Origin: a virus
Virus record (IMG/VR): IMGVR_UViG_3300004369_000004
Span: 36,864 to 100,863 of that record
DNA length: 64,000 nucleotides
Direction: 5' to 3' (one strand)
Below, one piece after another: positions 1-9,937 of the stretch (position 1 is the stretch's first letter; every line of letters starts with the position of its first letter). A program made the translations under genes and the position numbers. The notes under the pieces were generated by a model, which saw only the letters and a program-made list of their open reading frames with translations, was not told where the DNA came from and did not search any database.

Positions 1-3000
1 GAGAAGTTAATTCTAATAGTCTAGCACGTCTAGCATTCATAATAGCATCAAGCTTCTGCAAACCTGCAGTGATATTATCAGGAACTTTTTCTTCACGAGC
101 TTCTTCGCTTACTGGCGGTCTGTCCTCAGATTCGTCTTCTGCGGCTTCTTCAGTAGAAGGTACTTCCTCTGTAGTAGCTGTAGTATTAAAGTCTGTTGTA
201 GGATTCTTAAGTACAACTTTAGTGGCAGTTTTTTCCCATAGTTCTAACTCAGCCAACGCTTCTTGTAGTGAAGAGATTCTAGGACTGTTAGGATTAGTAG
301 ATTCAATTGTTGCAATTTCTGCAACAATCCCAGCCTTTGCCTCATTAAGTTCATCGGTAAAAGCCGATTTATCTTTGTTAGCTAGATAGTTGTTAAGGAT
401 TTGTTTAAGCTTTCTAGCTCTAGCACTATTAGGATTAAAGTGCACATTAACACGATTCCTTAGTATTTCTGCAATTTGTTCAGGAGTCTTATTAGCTGTG
501 ATTCTATCGTAGTATTCTTTTTGAATATCTTTCTTCTCAGAATTACCAGACTCATCTGTTGTATTATCTGCTTGAGATGCTTGAATAGAAAGATCTACCA
601 AATCATCCCTTTGCTCAGTTGGATCTGTGTTAGGGTTACCCTGAGCAGCATCTGAGCTATCATAAGTTCCCGTCTCGGCTAGAGACTGACTACGTTGAAT
701 ACCTCTTTTTGTAATGTATTCGTTTCTAAGAGACTCGAATTCCTCAGGGGTAACGTTAACTTCAACAGTGTCACCAAGTTTTAAGTACTCATTTAACTGA
801 TCAAGACTAAAATAAACTCCTCTATCCATTGCAACCAGAGCCTCAAATGCTCTAGTGAAATCTCCATTTTGATTTCTTGAATCTCTAAGGTTAACAAACA
901 TGTCAGCCATGCTCAAGTTAAAGTTCTCTTGAAGAATGTTATAGAGATCTTGATTTATATGATTTTTATTAAACTCTACCTTACGTATAAAATCAATTAG
1001 CCCTTTAACATCCACCTTCTCTAAGAACATTTGGATATCTGTATTAGCTAACTCCTCTTCAAACTTACTATATTCTTGCTCAGCAGACTTACCAGTTAAC
1101 TCTTCAAATCTTTCCCCATATGCATTAAAGAGTTCTTTTTTTCTACGTAAAGCGCTTTCGTACTTTTTACTCTTAATCTTTTCTATCTCGTCTATATCAT
1201 TCTTAAGATTTGAATAAGATTGAGCAATAGCTTCTGGATTAGTCTCTTCTTTAACTGCATTGATCTTCTCGTTGTACAGATTATTAATGATTTCATCCTT
1301 CTGCTCACGAGACATATTAGCATACTTATCAGCTCTCTGCTCAGTTCTTACAATATCAGTCTCTATATCTTTAATGATATTATTAAGATCTTCTTCTGTG
1401 AATGAAAGATCTTCATCTACTATAAGATTTTGAGCACGTAAAGATTCAATAAGTTCAGGCGTAAGATCTGTTTTATTAACGTTGATCTTACGTGTCTTAT
1501 CTAAGATCTGTCCTAACTTAGTTAGTCTAGTGTGATTTGCAATATCTTCAGGAGTGGCCGTCTCATCTTCAATTTTAGTAGTCAGTACAGCCAAATCAGC
1601 CTTAACAGCATCGTATTGTTCTTGTGCTCTTTGAACTGCTTTAGAGGCTCCTTTATGTGCCGCAAGTTCTGCTCTTTGTTCCTCAGTCATATTTGCAAAA
1701 TCTAGCTGAAGTAGATCATTGCGTTTTACTGCATTTGTAAACAAAGAAAATCTAGTATCCTCATCATTCAAGAAGTCAGGAAGATTAGCCATCTTCTCAA
1801 GCACAGGAATATTTTCATATACAGTCTTAAGTTCTTCTATACGATAAATACCATCTCTGAATTCTTTTTCAGTAATAGCTCCCTCATCATATTCTTTCTT
1901 AAGGTGTGCTCTAAACAACTCTGGATTATTTGCAGCTTCGTAGTTTGATTGATTCTGTAGGTAATCTCTACGTGTAATAGAGTAGTGGCGCATTCCTGCA
2001 TTTAAACCACTATAAAGAAGACCTGCTTTAAAAGACTCTCCCAAAGTTTCCATGACAGCGTCTGAGTCAAACTTTGTTTTCTCTCTACCAATAGCATCAT
2101 ACTCTTCATCGTAGATATGATTAGAAATCAGATATTCTCCAAGAAGCGCCATTTCTTCCTCAAAGCTTTCAAGTAAGTTAAACTTACCAACGTTCTTTAG
2201 AAAGTCTGCCCCACCTCTAACGTAGTTAGTCATAAGCTGAGATCTAGTTAGTTCTAAACCAGCAGCTGTTCTAGCAGAGCCTGCAGTAGTTCTTGTATAT
2301 CCTTTAACTTTAAGACCTCCTACATCAGGAAAACCTATACCTTCAGTTAGACCTTCGTTCAAAGCATGTGCCCAAGCTCTGCTTTTATAATTACCTCCCC
2401 ACTTCTTCTCTTCTTCTACCATCTTAGGATAGGTATTAGCAGTTACGAGTGTAAGAGTAGAAAGACGATCTGCTAATTGTAGTTCTCCAATAACAGGAGC
2501 TTTAATCTTATTAAGCTTATCGTAAGCGCTAAGACCTCCCATAGAAGCAAATCCTCTTCTAAGTAAAGCACTCTCTACAATAATAGGAAGCATGTCTCCT
2601 GTAATAGTCATACCTGACTCAAATAAACCAGACCAGTTATAATCATTACCGTTATCTGAGTTAATAAGAAAGTCAGAAGACATTACTGCATTACCAAACT
2701 TATCATAAGATACAACCTCAGGTGTATAAAAAGCCCTACGAGACAATTGTCTCTCAGCTTCTTTTGCACCCTCAGGAAGATAGGCTGTACCTGTTTTAGA
2801 TACACCATATGCCCAAGCTTCTAGTCTATCTGCAAATGCTCTAAATCCTCCAGAAGTAGCTCCTTTTTCAATACCGTAAAGTTTTTCAAGATTACTTTCT
2901 CTATTTCCTAGAGTGTTTAAAGCCTTTAGATACTCATCTCTTTGATTAGATATAGCCTTATACTCAGTATCTGCTGGATCTTTTAAGTTATTTAAAGTAC

Positions 3001-3920
3001 TGTTAAGGTCTTGTATAGCTAAAGATAAAGCATACTTAGACTTGCTAAGATGTTCTTTCTCAAGATCATACTTAAAGTAATTATCGTCTTTATTAGTAGG
3101 ACTTTGAGTTACTTTACCTCTTAAAGCTTTTCTGTAAGAATCTAAATAGGCTTGGCTGCCTTCTACATTCTCCATCTTAGACCAATCAAACTCTCTACCT
3201 TTATAAGTATCAATTCGATTAGCATCGGGGTCAGCTTCTCTATAGAATTCTGATCCTACTGTATTAAACTTATCTTCTAGTATGTTTGACAGATAAGGAT
3301 TAAATGCATTTTTATCAGTAGTAATGTCAGTTATATTATTAATATCCTGAACCAATTTAGCTACGTCCAAAGATTTTGCTGCTTCAATACCTCTCTTCTG
3401 ATTTAAGTAACTAGAAGCGTATCCATATAACTCGTTAGGAGTAGATACTTTTGATACAGTATCAAAGTCTAGTTTGTCATTTTTAAGAAGATTCTTAGCT
3501 CTATTTTCTTGTTTGTATAAATCAGTGCCTATATAAAAACCTAAACCTTGTCCAAAGTTTTCAAGATATTCTACTTGATCAAACAAGTATTTATTGTCTC
3601 TGCCTGATTCCTTAAGATCTTGAAGCTCTTTAGCTAATAAGTTAAACTCGTCATTTGTTTTAACTGACTCTATTCGATTGTAAAGATCAGAAGCATAAGA
3701 CTCAGGTTTACCTGCTTGAAGACTTAAAGCCGTGATAGAGTTTACATTAAAGTTTCTATTTTTATTTGCTAGTTCTCTAGATTCTTGAGCTGCTTGATAG
3801 TCATTTAAACCATAAGATAAAGTTCTATTAAGCTCTCTCAGAGACTCCTTCTGTTCAGGAGTTTCTTGATTAGAAATACCTAATGCTTGATTACTAAAGT
3901 AACTAAATAAATCGTTAGGC
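1..3920 (-). CDS. Giant virion/cargo-type protein, C-terminus beyond left edge
   Basis: The frame is open from the ATG at 3918-3920 to base 1, giving at least 1306 residues without a stop. The protein is rich in Lys, Glu, Asn and Leu, is mostly predicted helix, and has no catalytic motif I recognise. A weakly hydrophobic stretch (ITGDMLPIIVESALL) is encoded near 2560-2600. An acidic Glu/Asp/Ser-rich linker is encoded near 80-190. It starts five bases after the stop of the 649-residue cargo gene and is the last gene seen of the transcript from the promoter at 9269-9298. In crAss-like phages this position, between the muzzle and the RNA polymerase genes, is held by very large proteins packaged in the virion and ejected with the DNA. 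I infer that role. It could also be the N-terminal part of a longer RNA-polymerase-associated polypeptide. Confidence 0.7.
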
Positions 3921-3925
3921 ATAGT

Positions 3926-5875
3926 TTATTCTGGTTTTGCTACTGAAATATCTTGTACTGCTGCTAAAGCTTGGCTAGCATTAGATTTAAAGAAATTACC
4001 TTGGCTATATTGTTGAGCCCATTTAGTTCCATCAGCGTACGTTACATTAACAAAAATGTCTTCACTTTCTTTTTTAGGAACAAAAGTTAATCCTGTACCA
4101 TCTGCATTGTATGTACTAGCAAGGTTAGTTAAACCTCCAGTATAACGAAGATGAACATTAGGATCATAATCACTACTCTGTTTACTAGAGTTAGAGCCTT
4201 TAAATGTACCATTTAAAAGTTGTTGTGTAACATTAGCATTCTTTACATCAGTTTGTTTACCTGACCAGACACTAGCAAAACCAGGTTGGAAGTCGTAAAC
4301 ATCATAAACACTTGCGGCTATTGAAGTCAAGTAATCCATATATTGTTTTGCTACTTCTTGATTAGCTTTAATGATTGCATTTTTAGATTGCTCGGTCAAA
4401 GATGGATCACTATTTAGTTTTTCTTGTAAGGCTGCTTTTTTAGATATTAAATTTAAATATGCTGTCTTATCTTTAGGATCCCAAGTATTATATACAAGCG
4501 CTTGTTTTAAAACTTCTTCAGTTGATTTTTCTCCTAAAAAGTCATTAATACCCGACTGTATTAGTTGTTGATCTATTGTAGAAGTTCCACTTAAACTGCT
4601 ATAGAAGTTACTAAATAAAGTTTTAGGAGCTACTCTTTTCTTTCCATCTTTACCAGTAACCAAAGACTCAGTATTATTTTGCATACCTTTATCCCAAGGA
4701 ATAAATCCTTTTTTTGCAAGATCTGCTTTAACTACTTTAGGGTCCACCTTAGTACCGTCAGCATTCAAACCATTCTTTAAGTTGTACTGTACTTTAGCTT
4801 TATGTAAAGCTAAGCTTTGTGCAGTTTTATACCTAGCTAAGGTATATGGATTTGCTTTAATATCTACTTCTTTTTGTTGGTATGCAAATGCTCCAGCTGC
4901 ATCTGAAAGAAGCTGATCTTGTACATAACTAGCCAACACGTCATCGCTAAGTTGACCATTAGATGCTTGGTTTAATCTGTTTTGAAGTACTTGCTGAGTT
5001 ACTTGTAAGTCTGCAATTTGAGCGTTTAACTTAGTTACTTCAGGAGCATATTCTCCATACTTAGTAATTTTGTTCTGAAGGTCAACTTGAGATTCAGATA
5101 ATCTTTCATTTAACTCATCTACTGCACTAGTAAGATAATCAGTGTAAGATCTAGAGTAGGCTGCTTTGTTTCCTGTCTCAATTAAGTACTGGGCTTCCAT
5201 GCGAAGTTGATTTTTCCCCTGAGCACTTAATGTAGAGTTGTAGGCTTGTTTAAATCTATCAGCTGATACTCCAGTGTATTTATATTTCTTAATCCACTGT
5301 CCTTTTTCGTCTGTTTCATATACTTCCTGAACATCTGGTTTAAGCTTTGATATAAGATCTGCTTTAAGCTTAACTGGTTCATCCGTATAAACGGTATATG
5401 GATTGTAATTTAATTTAGAACCGTACTTACCATCGTTCTGCCAAGCTTGTAATTCTTTAAAAAAGAAATAATCATTTGGAGCAGCCTTCTTAGAAGCGTC
5501 TAACTTTTTGTACTCCTCCATCATTTTGTTATAAGTATCAGTTGATTCTGCTGCTTGTTTAATGACGGGATCATTTACAAGCTGTTTACCTGTATTAAGT
5601 ACAGAAAGAACATTAGATTTAACTGAGAAGTCTAGTCCTGCTTTAGAGTTAATTGCTTTTACAAGCTTAAGAGCTTCTTGGTCAAAGTATTCTTTGTCTT
5701 GAGGTTTAGCCAAAGAATCTCTAATAGTTCTATAGTTGTCTAATTGCTTTTGTACTAAAGCAATACCTTCGTCATAAGACTGCTGTCTATACTGAATACC
5801 TTTCAGAAAATCTTCTGGTGGTAGTGGATCAATATAATCAGGAAGTCTTACTCTTCTGGAACGATGTGATATCAT
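3926..5875 (-). CDS. Cargo/ejection-type virion protein (649 aa)
   Basis: This 649-residue protein is soluble-looking and largely helical. Its N-terminus is strongly basic (MISHRSRRVRLPDY) and is followed by a Pro-rich turn (IDPLPPEDF), an arrangement I know from uncharacterised virion proteins of Bacteroidota phages. Residues about 240-310 form a heptad-like coiled coil (NERLSESQVDLQNK, NAQIADLQVTQQVLQNRL). The C-terminal 100 residues are more polar and beta-like. No catalytic motif is visible. It sits 15 bases downstream of the 1102-residue gene and five bases upstream of the giant gene, so the three are one transcript. From position and architecture I infer a cargo protein stored in the tail or capsid; no direct function can be read. 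Confidence 0.65.
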   Translation of the reverse strand: MISHRSRRVRLPDYIDPLPPEDFLKGIQYRQQSYDEGIALVQKQLDNYRTIRDSLAKPQDKEYFDQEALKLVKAINSKAGLDFSVKSNVLSVLNTGKQLVNDPVIKQAAESTDTYNKMMEEYKKLDASKKAAPNDYFFFKELQAWQNDGKYGSKLNYNPYTVYTDEPVKLKADLISKLKPDVQEVYETDEKGQWIKKYKYTGVSADRFKQAYNSTLSAQGKNQLRMEAQYLIETGNKAAYSRSYTDYLTSAVDELNERLSESQVDLQNKITKYGEYAPEVTKLNAQIADLQVTQQVLQNRLNQASNGQLSDDVLASYVQDQLLSDAAGAFAYQQKEVDIKANPYTLARYKTAQSLALHKAKVQYNLKNGLNADGTKVDPKVVKADLAKKGFIPWDKGMQNNTESLVTGKDGKKRVAPKTLFSNFYSSLSGTSTIDQQLIQSGINDFLGEKSTEEVLKQALVYNTWDPKDKTAYLNLISKKAALQEKLNSDPSLTEQSKNAIIKANQEVAKQYMDYLTSIAASVYDVYDFQPGFASVWSGKQTDVKNANVTQQLLNGTFKGSNSSKQSSDYDPNVHLRYTGGLTNLASTYNADGTGLTFVPKKESEDIFVNVTYADGTKWAQQYSQGNFFKSNASQALAAVQDISVAKPE

Positions 5876-5890
5876 GGCTTTACTTGTTGG

Positions 5891-8800
5891 TTATTTTTTC
5901 TTACGGAAACCTCTTACAGACTTTTTCTTTTTAAAAGGATTTAAGTAGTGCTCCATCTCTCCACCCAGCTTCATTCCCCATTGTTGATCAGGTCTGGTAC
6001 CAGGCAAATTTATAGGAGTACTTCCACCAGGAAAACCTGGAGGATTTTGGTTAAATTGAGTTTGATTCCTTTCCCACTGCTGTCTTGCTTCAGGAGTTAG
6101 TACAACAGGAGATTGGGGAGTTGGGGTATCCCAAGCACTCCAATCTCCCTCTTGAGGTTGTTGAGTTTGAGGAGAACCACCTGCAGGTACTTGAGTAGTT
6201 TCTACAGGAGACTCAGAAGTGTTAGTAGGAGGCGCAGGTGTACCAGGTGTAGATGTACTTACAGTTTCAGAACTTGTTTGTCTCCATCCAGTGCTTGCAG
6301 TATAAGGACCTGTTTGAGTAGCACCTGCAGGTACAGTAGAAGTAGTTACACCTGTTGAAGGGCCCCAACTTACGCCAGAAGTGCTATTAGGATTAATTAT
6401 AACCTTACCATCTTTATCCATTGCAAGATTAGGACCATAGTTTTCAAAGAAAAATTCTTTAGTGTTCTCTGACTGATCCCACTTATTTCTGTTGCTAATG
6501 AGAGTATTGATAGCTTCTTGTCTATTTTCTCCTTGTGCAGATTTTGCACCTGCTACTCTCTCATTCATCACACTATCAAGTACATCTGCGTTATAAACGT
6601 CTGCTCTAAACTTAGCATCTGCATTGTACAAGTCAGCTTTCCAACGCCCTTCAGCGTCATAATTTTGTTTTGTTTGAAAAGCATTCTCTTTTGTCTGAAG
6701 TCCTGCAATATAAGCTTGTGTAGGATCTGCACCATAACGCATAGCCGCCATTGCATTGTTATCAGCATCTTGAAGTTGAGATTGAATATTTAATGTCTGA
6801 GGACGCACATAAGGAGCATCTACTTCAGGTAAAACATAGTTGTATGTGTCTTGACCCATTGCATACAATGAAGGAATAGACTGACTAATAGGATAAGGAT
6901 TTCTTACATAGTCAGCTCTTTCAAAGTTTTTAATAATATACTCATTACCTCCTGGAGGTCCTGGAGTTGTAGGAGGGGGAGGTGGCATATCCTCCATATC
7001 AATATCTCCATACCCGTACTTCCTCTGAAGACCTGCAGCGTCAAAATGTTCATATCCTGACATAAGATCATTACCCATAGCAGGTCTGTACTCACTTGAA
7101 CCAAAAGTATTTTCCATACCTCTAGTTACATCTGCATATCTAGACTTATAAAAATCAGGATTCATAATCTGATCTTCTGAAAGTCCCTCAGTATTCATTC
7201 CTATCTGCTCTAGGAAGAATTTTCTATTTTCTTTTTGTTGTGCAGGATCTGTACTAGTAGCAATCTCCATTGCTTCTTGCTCAGATTTACCATCTGCTAT
7301 AGCTTTTTGGTAAGAGATTCTTTGCTCATATACCTCAGGAGTAAATCCTCCTACAAAAGAACCTGTACCTCTTAGCTTTCCCGTATTAGGATCTACCTTA
7401 GAGTATCCAGTAGTACCCATCTGAGTACCAATTTGATACTTATCAGTTCCAAAACCTTTACCTGTCTGATTAATTACAACAGACAAAGCCATCCTATCTT
7501 CGAAGGGGGGTTGAAAATCTCCTGTAATTATAAGCTTACCATCTGCACCTCTTTTCACGGTACCTGCCTTAAGTCCTTCCTCAATAACAGAATTTGCTCT
7601 ATCAAGCTTAGCTTTATTTTCAGGACTTTCAGAAGCCCAGGCCTGTAATTGTTCTCTACCCGACTTAATATCTACTGCACTAGAACTCTTAGTAGTGCTT
7701 ACTCTTTCATAGCCCTGAGGAGTCCACTGTCTAATCTTACCATCTTTAGTAATCACATAGTCTCCTTCTTGAAGATTTTCATCAGTATCTCTTTTAAGCT
7801 GGGTATCTCCAGGAATCTTATAATACTTCTTAGTAGTAGGGTCGTAATACTTGCCATCTTTTTTAGAAACCTGATAATCTGCTCCATCTTGCATATAGTA
7901 TCCACCCTCTTCCATGTTCTTCATAATCTTATGTTGAACGTCAGGAGGTAGAGCTCTAAAGCCAGGGTTGTTAATGCCTCCATCTCTCATGCCAGGTTGT
8001 TGTCTTTCCTGTTCAGTAGGCATAGGTTCTCCAGAAGAGTTACCATTAAGAATTTGTTGATCTCTAAACAACTGATCTAGAATCTGTTGATTTCTGCGAA
8101 CCAGAAGTTGAGCAGTCTGTTTGTCTACCGCAGAAGCAAAAGGATTATCCAAGATTTCTTGGAAATTCTTTAGATCATATCTTTTTGCTAACTCAGCAAA
8201 AGTTCTATTTTTCCACTTATCTGGGTAGTTGTAATTGTAATCATCTTGTTCTTTGTCTTTGAATTTTTCTTTTTGATCTTTCTTAACAAAGAAGTCTAGA
8301 TAATCTAATCCCATACCCATAGAAAGGTCTCCGCCTTCTTGAGCATACTTTTGAACCAAACCAAGTTTTTGCTTAGCTTTCATTTTGTGAAGATCGCTAG
8401 GCTTTAGATGATTAGAAAATACTTTGGTACCTTCGGGGAGAACTGTATTAATTCCTCCATTCTTATGAGAAGGTCCTTTGGCTAATTCAGTAGTACCGTC
8501 AGGAAGAATCAAAAATTCTCCCCCTTCGATCTCCACGTTAGCACCTCTAGAGTTGTTCATAGGAAGTCTGTTATTTAAATTCATGCCATCTTGGGCCATG
8601 ATTGTAGGCTGATATTCTGTACCACCAGAAGTAGTGCGTCCATACATCCAGTTATAGTCATAAAGAGGATTTGAATCTACTCCTCTTTGTTGAATTGCTT
8701 TACTAAGATTTCTGTTTTTTCTAATGTCGTCTTTATAATTTAATACACCACGTACTCCCAACAAGCCCATTGTTGCCATGTCTTGCCAGTTGTTCTTTGT

Positions 8801-9199
8801 GTAATCCCAAGCCTTTTGAAAAAATCCAGGATCCTCAGGCTGAGCAGAATCAGGCTGAATTCCTCTAGTCAATTCATCAGACTTAGAGAATTTCTGCTGC
8901 TCTGTAGGCATATTATAATCAGGGATTTTGTACATATCCTGATCATAAGGAGAAGAAGGACGTTGTACATTAGGCTCCTCTCTTGTAGGACCCCAAGAAA
9001 TATCTTGTCTTCTTTGATCATTAGGATTAGCAAAATCCAACTCATAAGGTTGGTTAGGATTATTATTTACCAACGTACCAGGGGCTGGTGGAGCAGGAGG
9101 ACCTACTACCTCAGCATAAGGATTAGCATCCAAAGGATCTTGTCCCCCTACCTGAAATGATTTCTTGCCAAATTTTTTATATAAGGAATGACGCAACAT
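5891..9199 (-). CDS. Large cargo-cluster virion protein with Gly-Gly motifs (1102 aa)
   Basis: The N-terminus is basic (MLRHSLYKKFGKKSF) and is followed by about 100 Pro/Asn-rich disordered residues. Residues about 220-266 hold a conserved module (VEIEGGEFLILPDG ... HKNGGI ... LPEGTKVFSNHL) that recurs in large virion or tape-measure-like proteins of Bacteroidota phages. A helical repeat region (YNADAKFRADVYNADVLD) follows. Near the C-terminus lie a Thr/Pro/Ser-rich linker and a very basic tail (PFKKKKSVRGFRKKK). Short motifs such as AQEGG, MRDGG, MEEGG and MKLGG recur between domains. It is the first gene after the promoter at 9269-9298, with a leader of about 65 bases, and heads the three-gene cargo transcript. 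I infer an ejected virion protein that may bind DNA through its basic ends. Confidence 0.65.
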   Translation of the reverse strand: MLRHSLYKKFGKKSFQVGGQDPLDANPYAEVVGPPAPPAPGTLVNNNPNQPYELDFANPNDQRRQDISWGPTREEPNVQRPSSPYDQDMYKIPDYNMPTEQQKFSKSDELTRGIQPDSAQPEDPGFFQKAWDYTKNNWQDMATMGLLGVRGVLNYKDDIRKNRNLSKAIQQRGVDSNPLYDYNWMYGRTTSGGTEYQPTIMAQDGMNLNNRLPMNNSRGANVEIEGGEFLILPDGTTELAKGPSHKNGGINTVLPEGTKVFSNHLKPSDLHKMKAKQKLGLVQKYAQEGGDLSMGMGLDYLDFFVKKDQKEKFKDKEQDDYNYNYPDKWKNRTFAELAKRYDLKNFQEILDNPFASAVDKQTAQLLVRRNQQILDQLFRDQQILNGNSSGEPMPTEQERQQPGMRDGGINNPGFRALPPDVQHKIMKNMEEGGYYMQDGADYQVSKKDGKYYDPTTKKYYKIPGDTQLKRDTDENLQEGDYVITKDGKIRQWTPQGYERVSTTKSSSAVDIKSGREQLQAWASESPENKAKLDRANSVIEEGLKAGTVKRGADGKLIITGDFQPPFEDRMALSVVINQTGKGFGTDKYQIGTQMGTTGYSKVDPNTGKLRGTGSFVGGFTPEVYEQRISYQKAIADGKSEQEAMEIATSTDPAQQKENRKFFLEQIGMNTEGLSEDQIMNPDFYKSRYADVTRGMENTFGSSEYRPAMGNDLMSGYEHFDAAGLQRKYGYGDIDMEDMPPPPPTTPGPPGGNEYIIKNFERADYVRNPYPISQSIPSLYAMGQDTYNYVLPEVDAPYVRPQTLNIQSQLQDADNNAMAAMRYGADPTQAYIAGLQTKENAFQTKQNYDAEGRWKADLYNADAKFRADVYNADVLDSVMNERVAGAKSAQGENRQEAINTLISNRNKWDQSENTKEFFFENYGPNLAMDKDGKVIINPNSTSGVSWGPSTGVTTSTVPAGATQTGPYTASTGWRQTSSETVSTSTPGTPAPPTNTSESPVETTQVPAGGSPQTQQPQEGDWSAWDTPTPQSPVVLTPEARQQWERNQTQFNQNPPGFPGGSTPINLPGTRPDQQWGMKLGGEMEHYLNPFKKKKSVRGFRKKK

Positions 9200-9268
9200 T
9201 AATTTTAATTTTAAAAGTTATTAATTATAACCTTGAATATTAATAACTGGATGAATTACAGTAGTATA

Positions 9269-9298
9269 CAAATATACAAGATTAATTAAAAAATTCAA
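9269..9298 (-). promoter_or_regulatory. Bacteroides-type promoter for the cargo operon
   Basis: On the minus strand the -33 element TTG (9298-9296) is followed by exactly 19 bases and then TATATTTG (9276-9269), a perfect TAnnTTTG -7 element. It lies between the stop of the 46-residue basic gene (9302) and the start of the 1102-residue gene, so it separates the tail transcript from the cargo transcript. The spacing and both elements match the known sigma-ABfr consensus of Bacteroides. Confidence 0.8.
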
Positions 9299-9301
9299 GC
9301 T

Positions 9302-9442
9302 TTATTTACCTTGACCCCTGTAACGCTTAACGTAGTTCTGACTTGTCTTAGTTTTGCTTGATTTTGTTTTAGCATGTACACCTGGTCTTGCAACCTTAGG
9401 TCTAGGTGTAAAAACACCGCCTTGAGATTTTAACTTTGCCAT
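9302..9442 (-). CDS. Small very basic protein (46 aa)
   Basis: A 46-residue ORF beginning MAKLKSQGGVFTPRP and ending NYVKRYRGQGK. About a third of its residues are Lys or Arg, with no acidic residue until late in the chain. The ending resembles short basic proteins I have seen in Bacteroidota-phage tail regions, whose function is not known. It follows the 158-residue basic gene by 18 bases and is the last gene of the tail transcript before the promoter at 9269. Such a composition suggests binding of nucleic acid or of an acidic virion partner; that is inference. The Gly-Gly after a Lys/Ser/Gln stretch matches the motif found in its neighbours. Confidence 0.65.
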   Translation of the reverse strand: MAKLKSQGGVFTPRPKVARPGVHAKTKSSKTKTSQNYVKRYRGQGK

Positions 9443-9460
9443 ATTATAAGATATTATTAA

Positions 9461-9937
9461 TTAACATTTCCAACGTCTACGTGCTTGTCTGATTCTAGAA
9501 TTAGGATCATTCTTTGTCTTCTCAGAAGAACGTTTTAATTGACCTAATGATCTTGCACAGTAAGACTTTCTACGTTTAGCTGCAAGCGAGCCTGGTTTAA
9601 CCTTACCAGTTACAGCTGTTTTTAATTTAGATCCAGGATTAGCTTTTCTATAAGCTCTTACTCCCTTTTCTGTCATACCTGCTCCTTCTTTAGTTGGGCG
9701 ATAGTTAGCACCAGGACCCTTTGTTGTATGTCTTATAGTGCCTCCTTTAGCCATGTAAAGAGATTGCAGTTTATTTATCTTAGCACCATGCTTTGCTTTT
9801 CTCCAGGTGCCGCCTTTTGACTTATACCATTTAGCAGCCCAACCATTGGCATAGGCTGATGGATATACATCAAACTTTTGTCTAGCCATAGATTTAGCTC
9901 TAGACCAAAGACTTGGGTTATTAGGTTTATTTGCCAT
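9461..9937 (-). CDS. Basic two-domain protein of the cargo cluster (158 aa)
   Basis: The N-terminal domain (residues about 8-45; LWSRAKSMARQKFDVYPSAY, then NGWAAKWYKSKGGTWRK) and the C-terminal domain (about 85-158; MTEKGVRAYRKANPGSKLK, RRKSYCARS, DPNSRIRQARRRWKC) are short Lys/Arg/Cys modules. Similar modules occur in cyanophages, Bacteroidota phages and some giant viruses, where they carry only DUF names; the C-terminal one resembles what I remember as DUF6321. Two Cys residues (CARS and the terminal WKC) could bind metal. Calculated charge is strongly positive. The ATG overlaps the last base of the 1020-residue gene's stop region, so the two are translationally coupled. Function is unknown; a packaged DNA-binding role is an inference. 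Confidence 0.7.
   Translation of the reverse strand: MANKPNNPSLWSRAKSMARQKFDVYPSAYANGWAAKWYKSKGGTWRKAKHGAKINKLQSLYMAKGGTIRHTTKGPGANYRPTKEGAGMTEKGVRAYRKANPGSKLKTAVTGKVKPGSLAAKRRKSYCARSLGQLKRSSEKTKNDPNSRIRQARRRWKC

Noticed and set aside
69-389. 106-codon plus-strand frame at the left edge
   Set aside because: It is the complement of the acidic linker of the giant virion gene and encodes Ser/Val low complexity.
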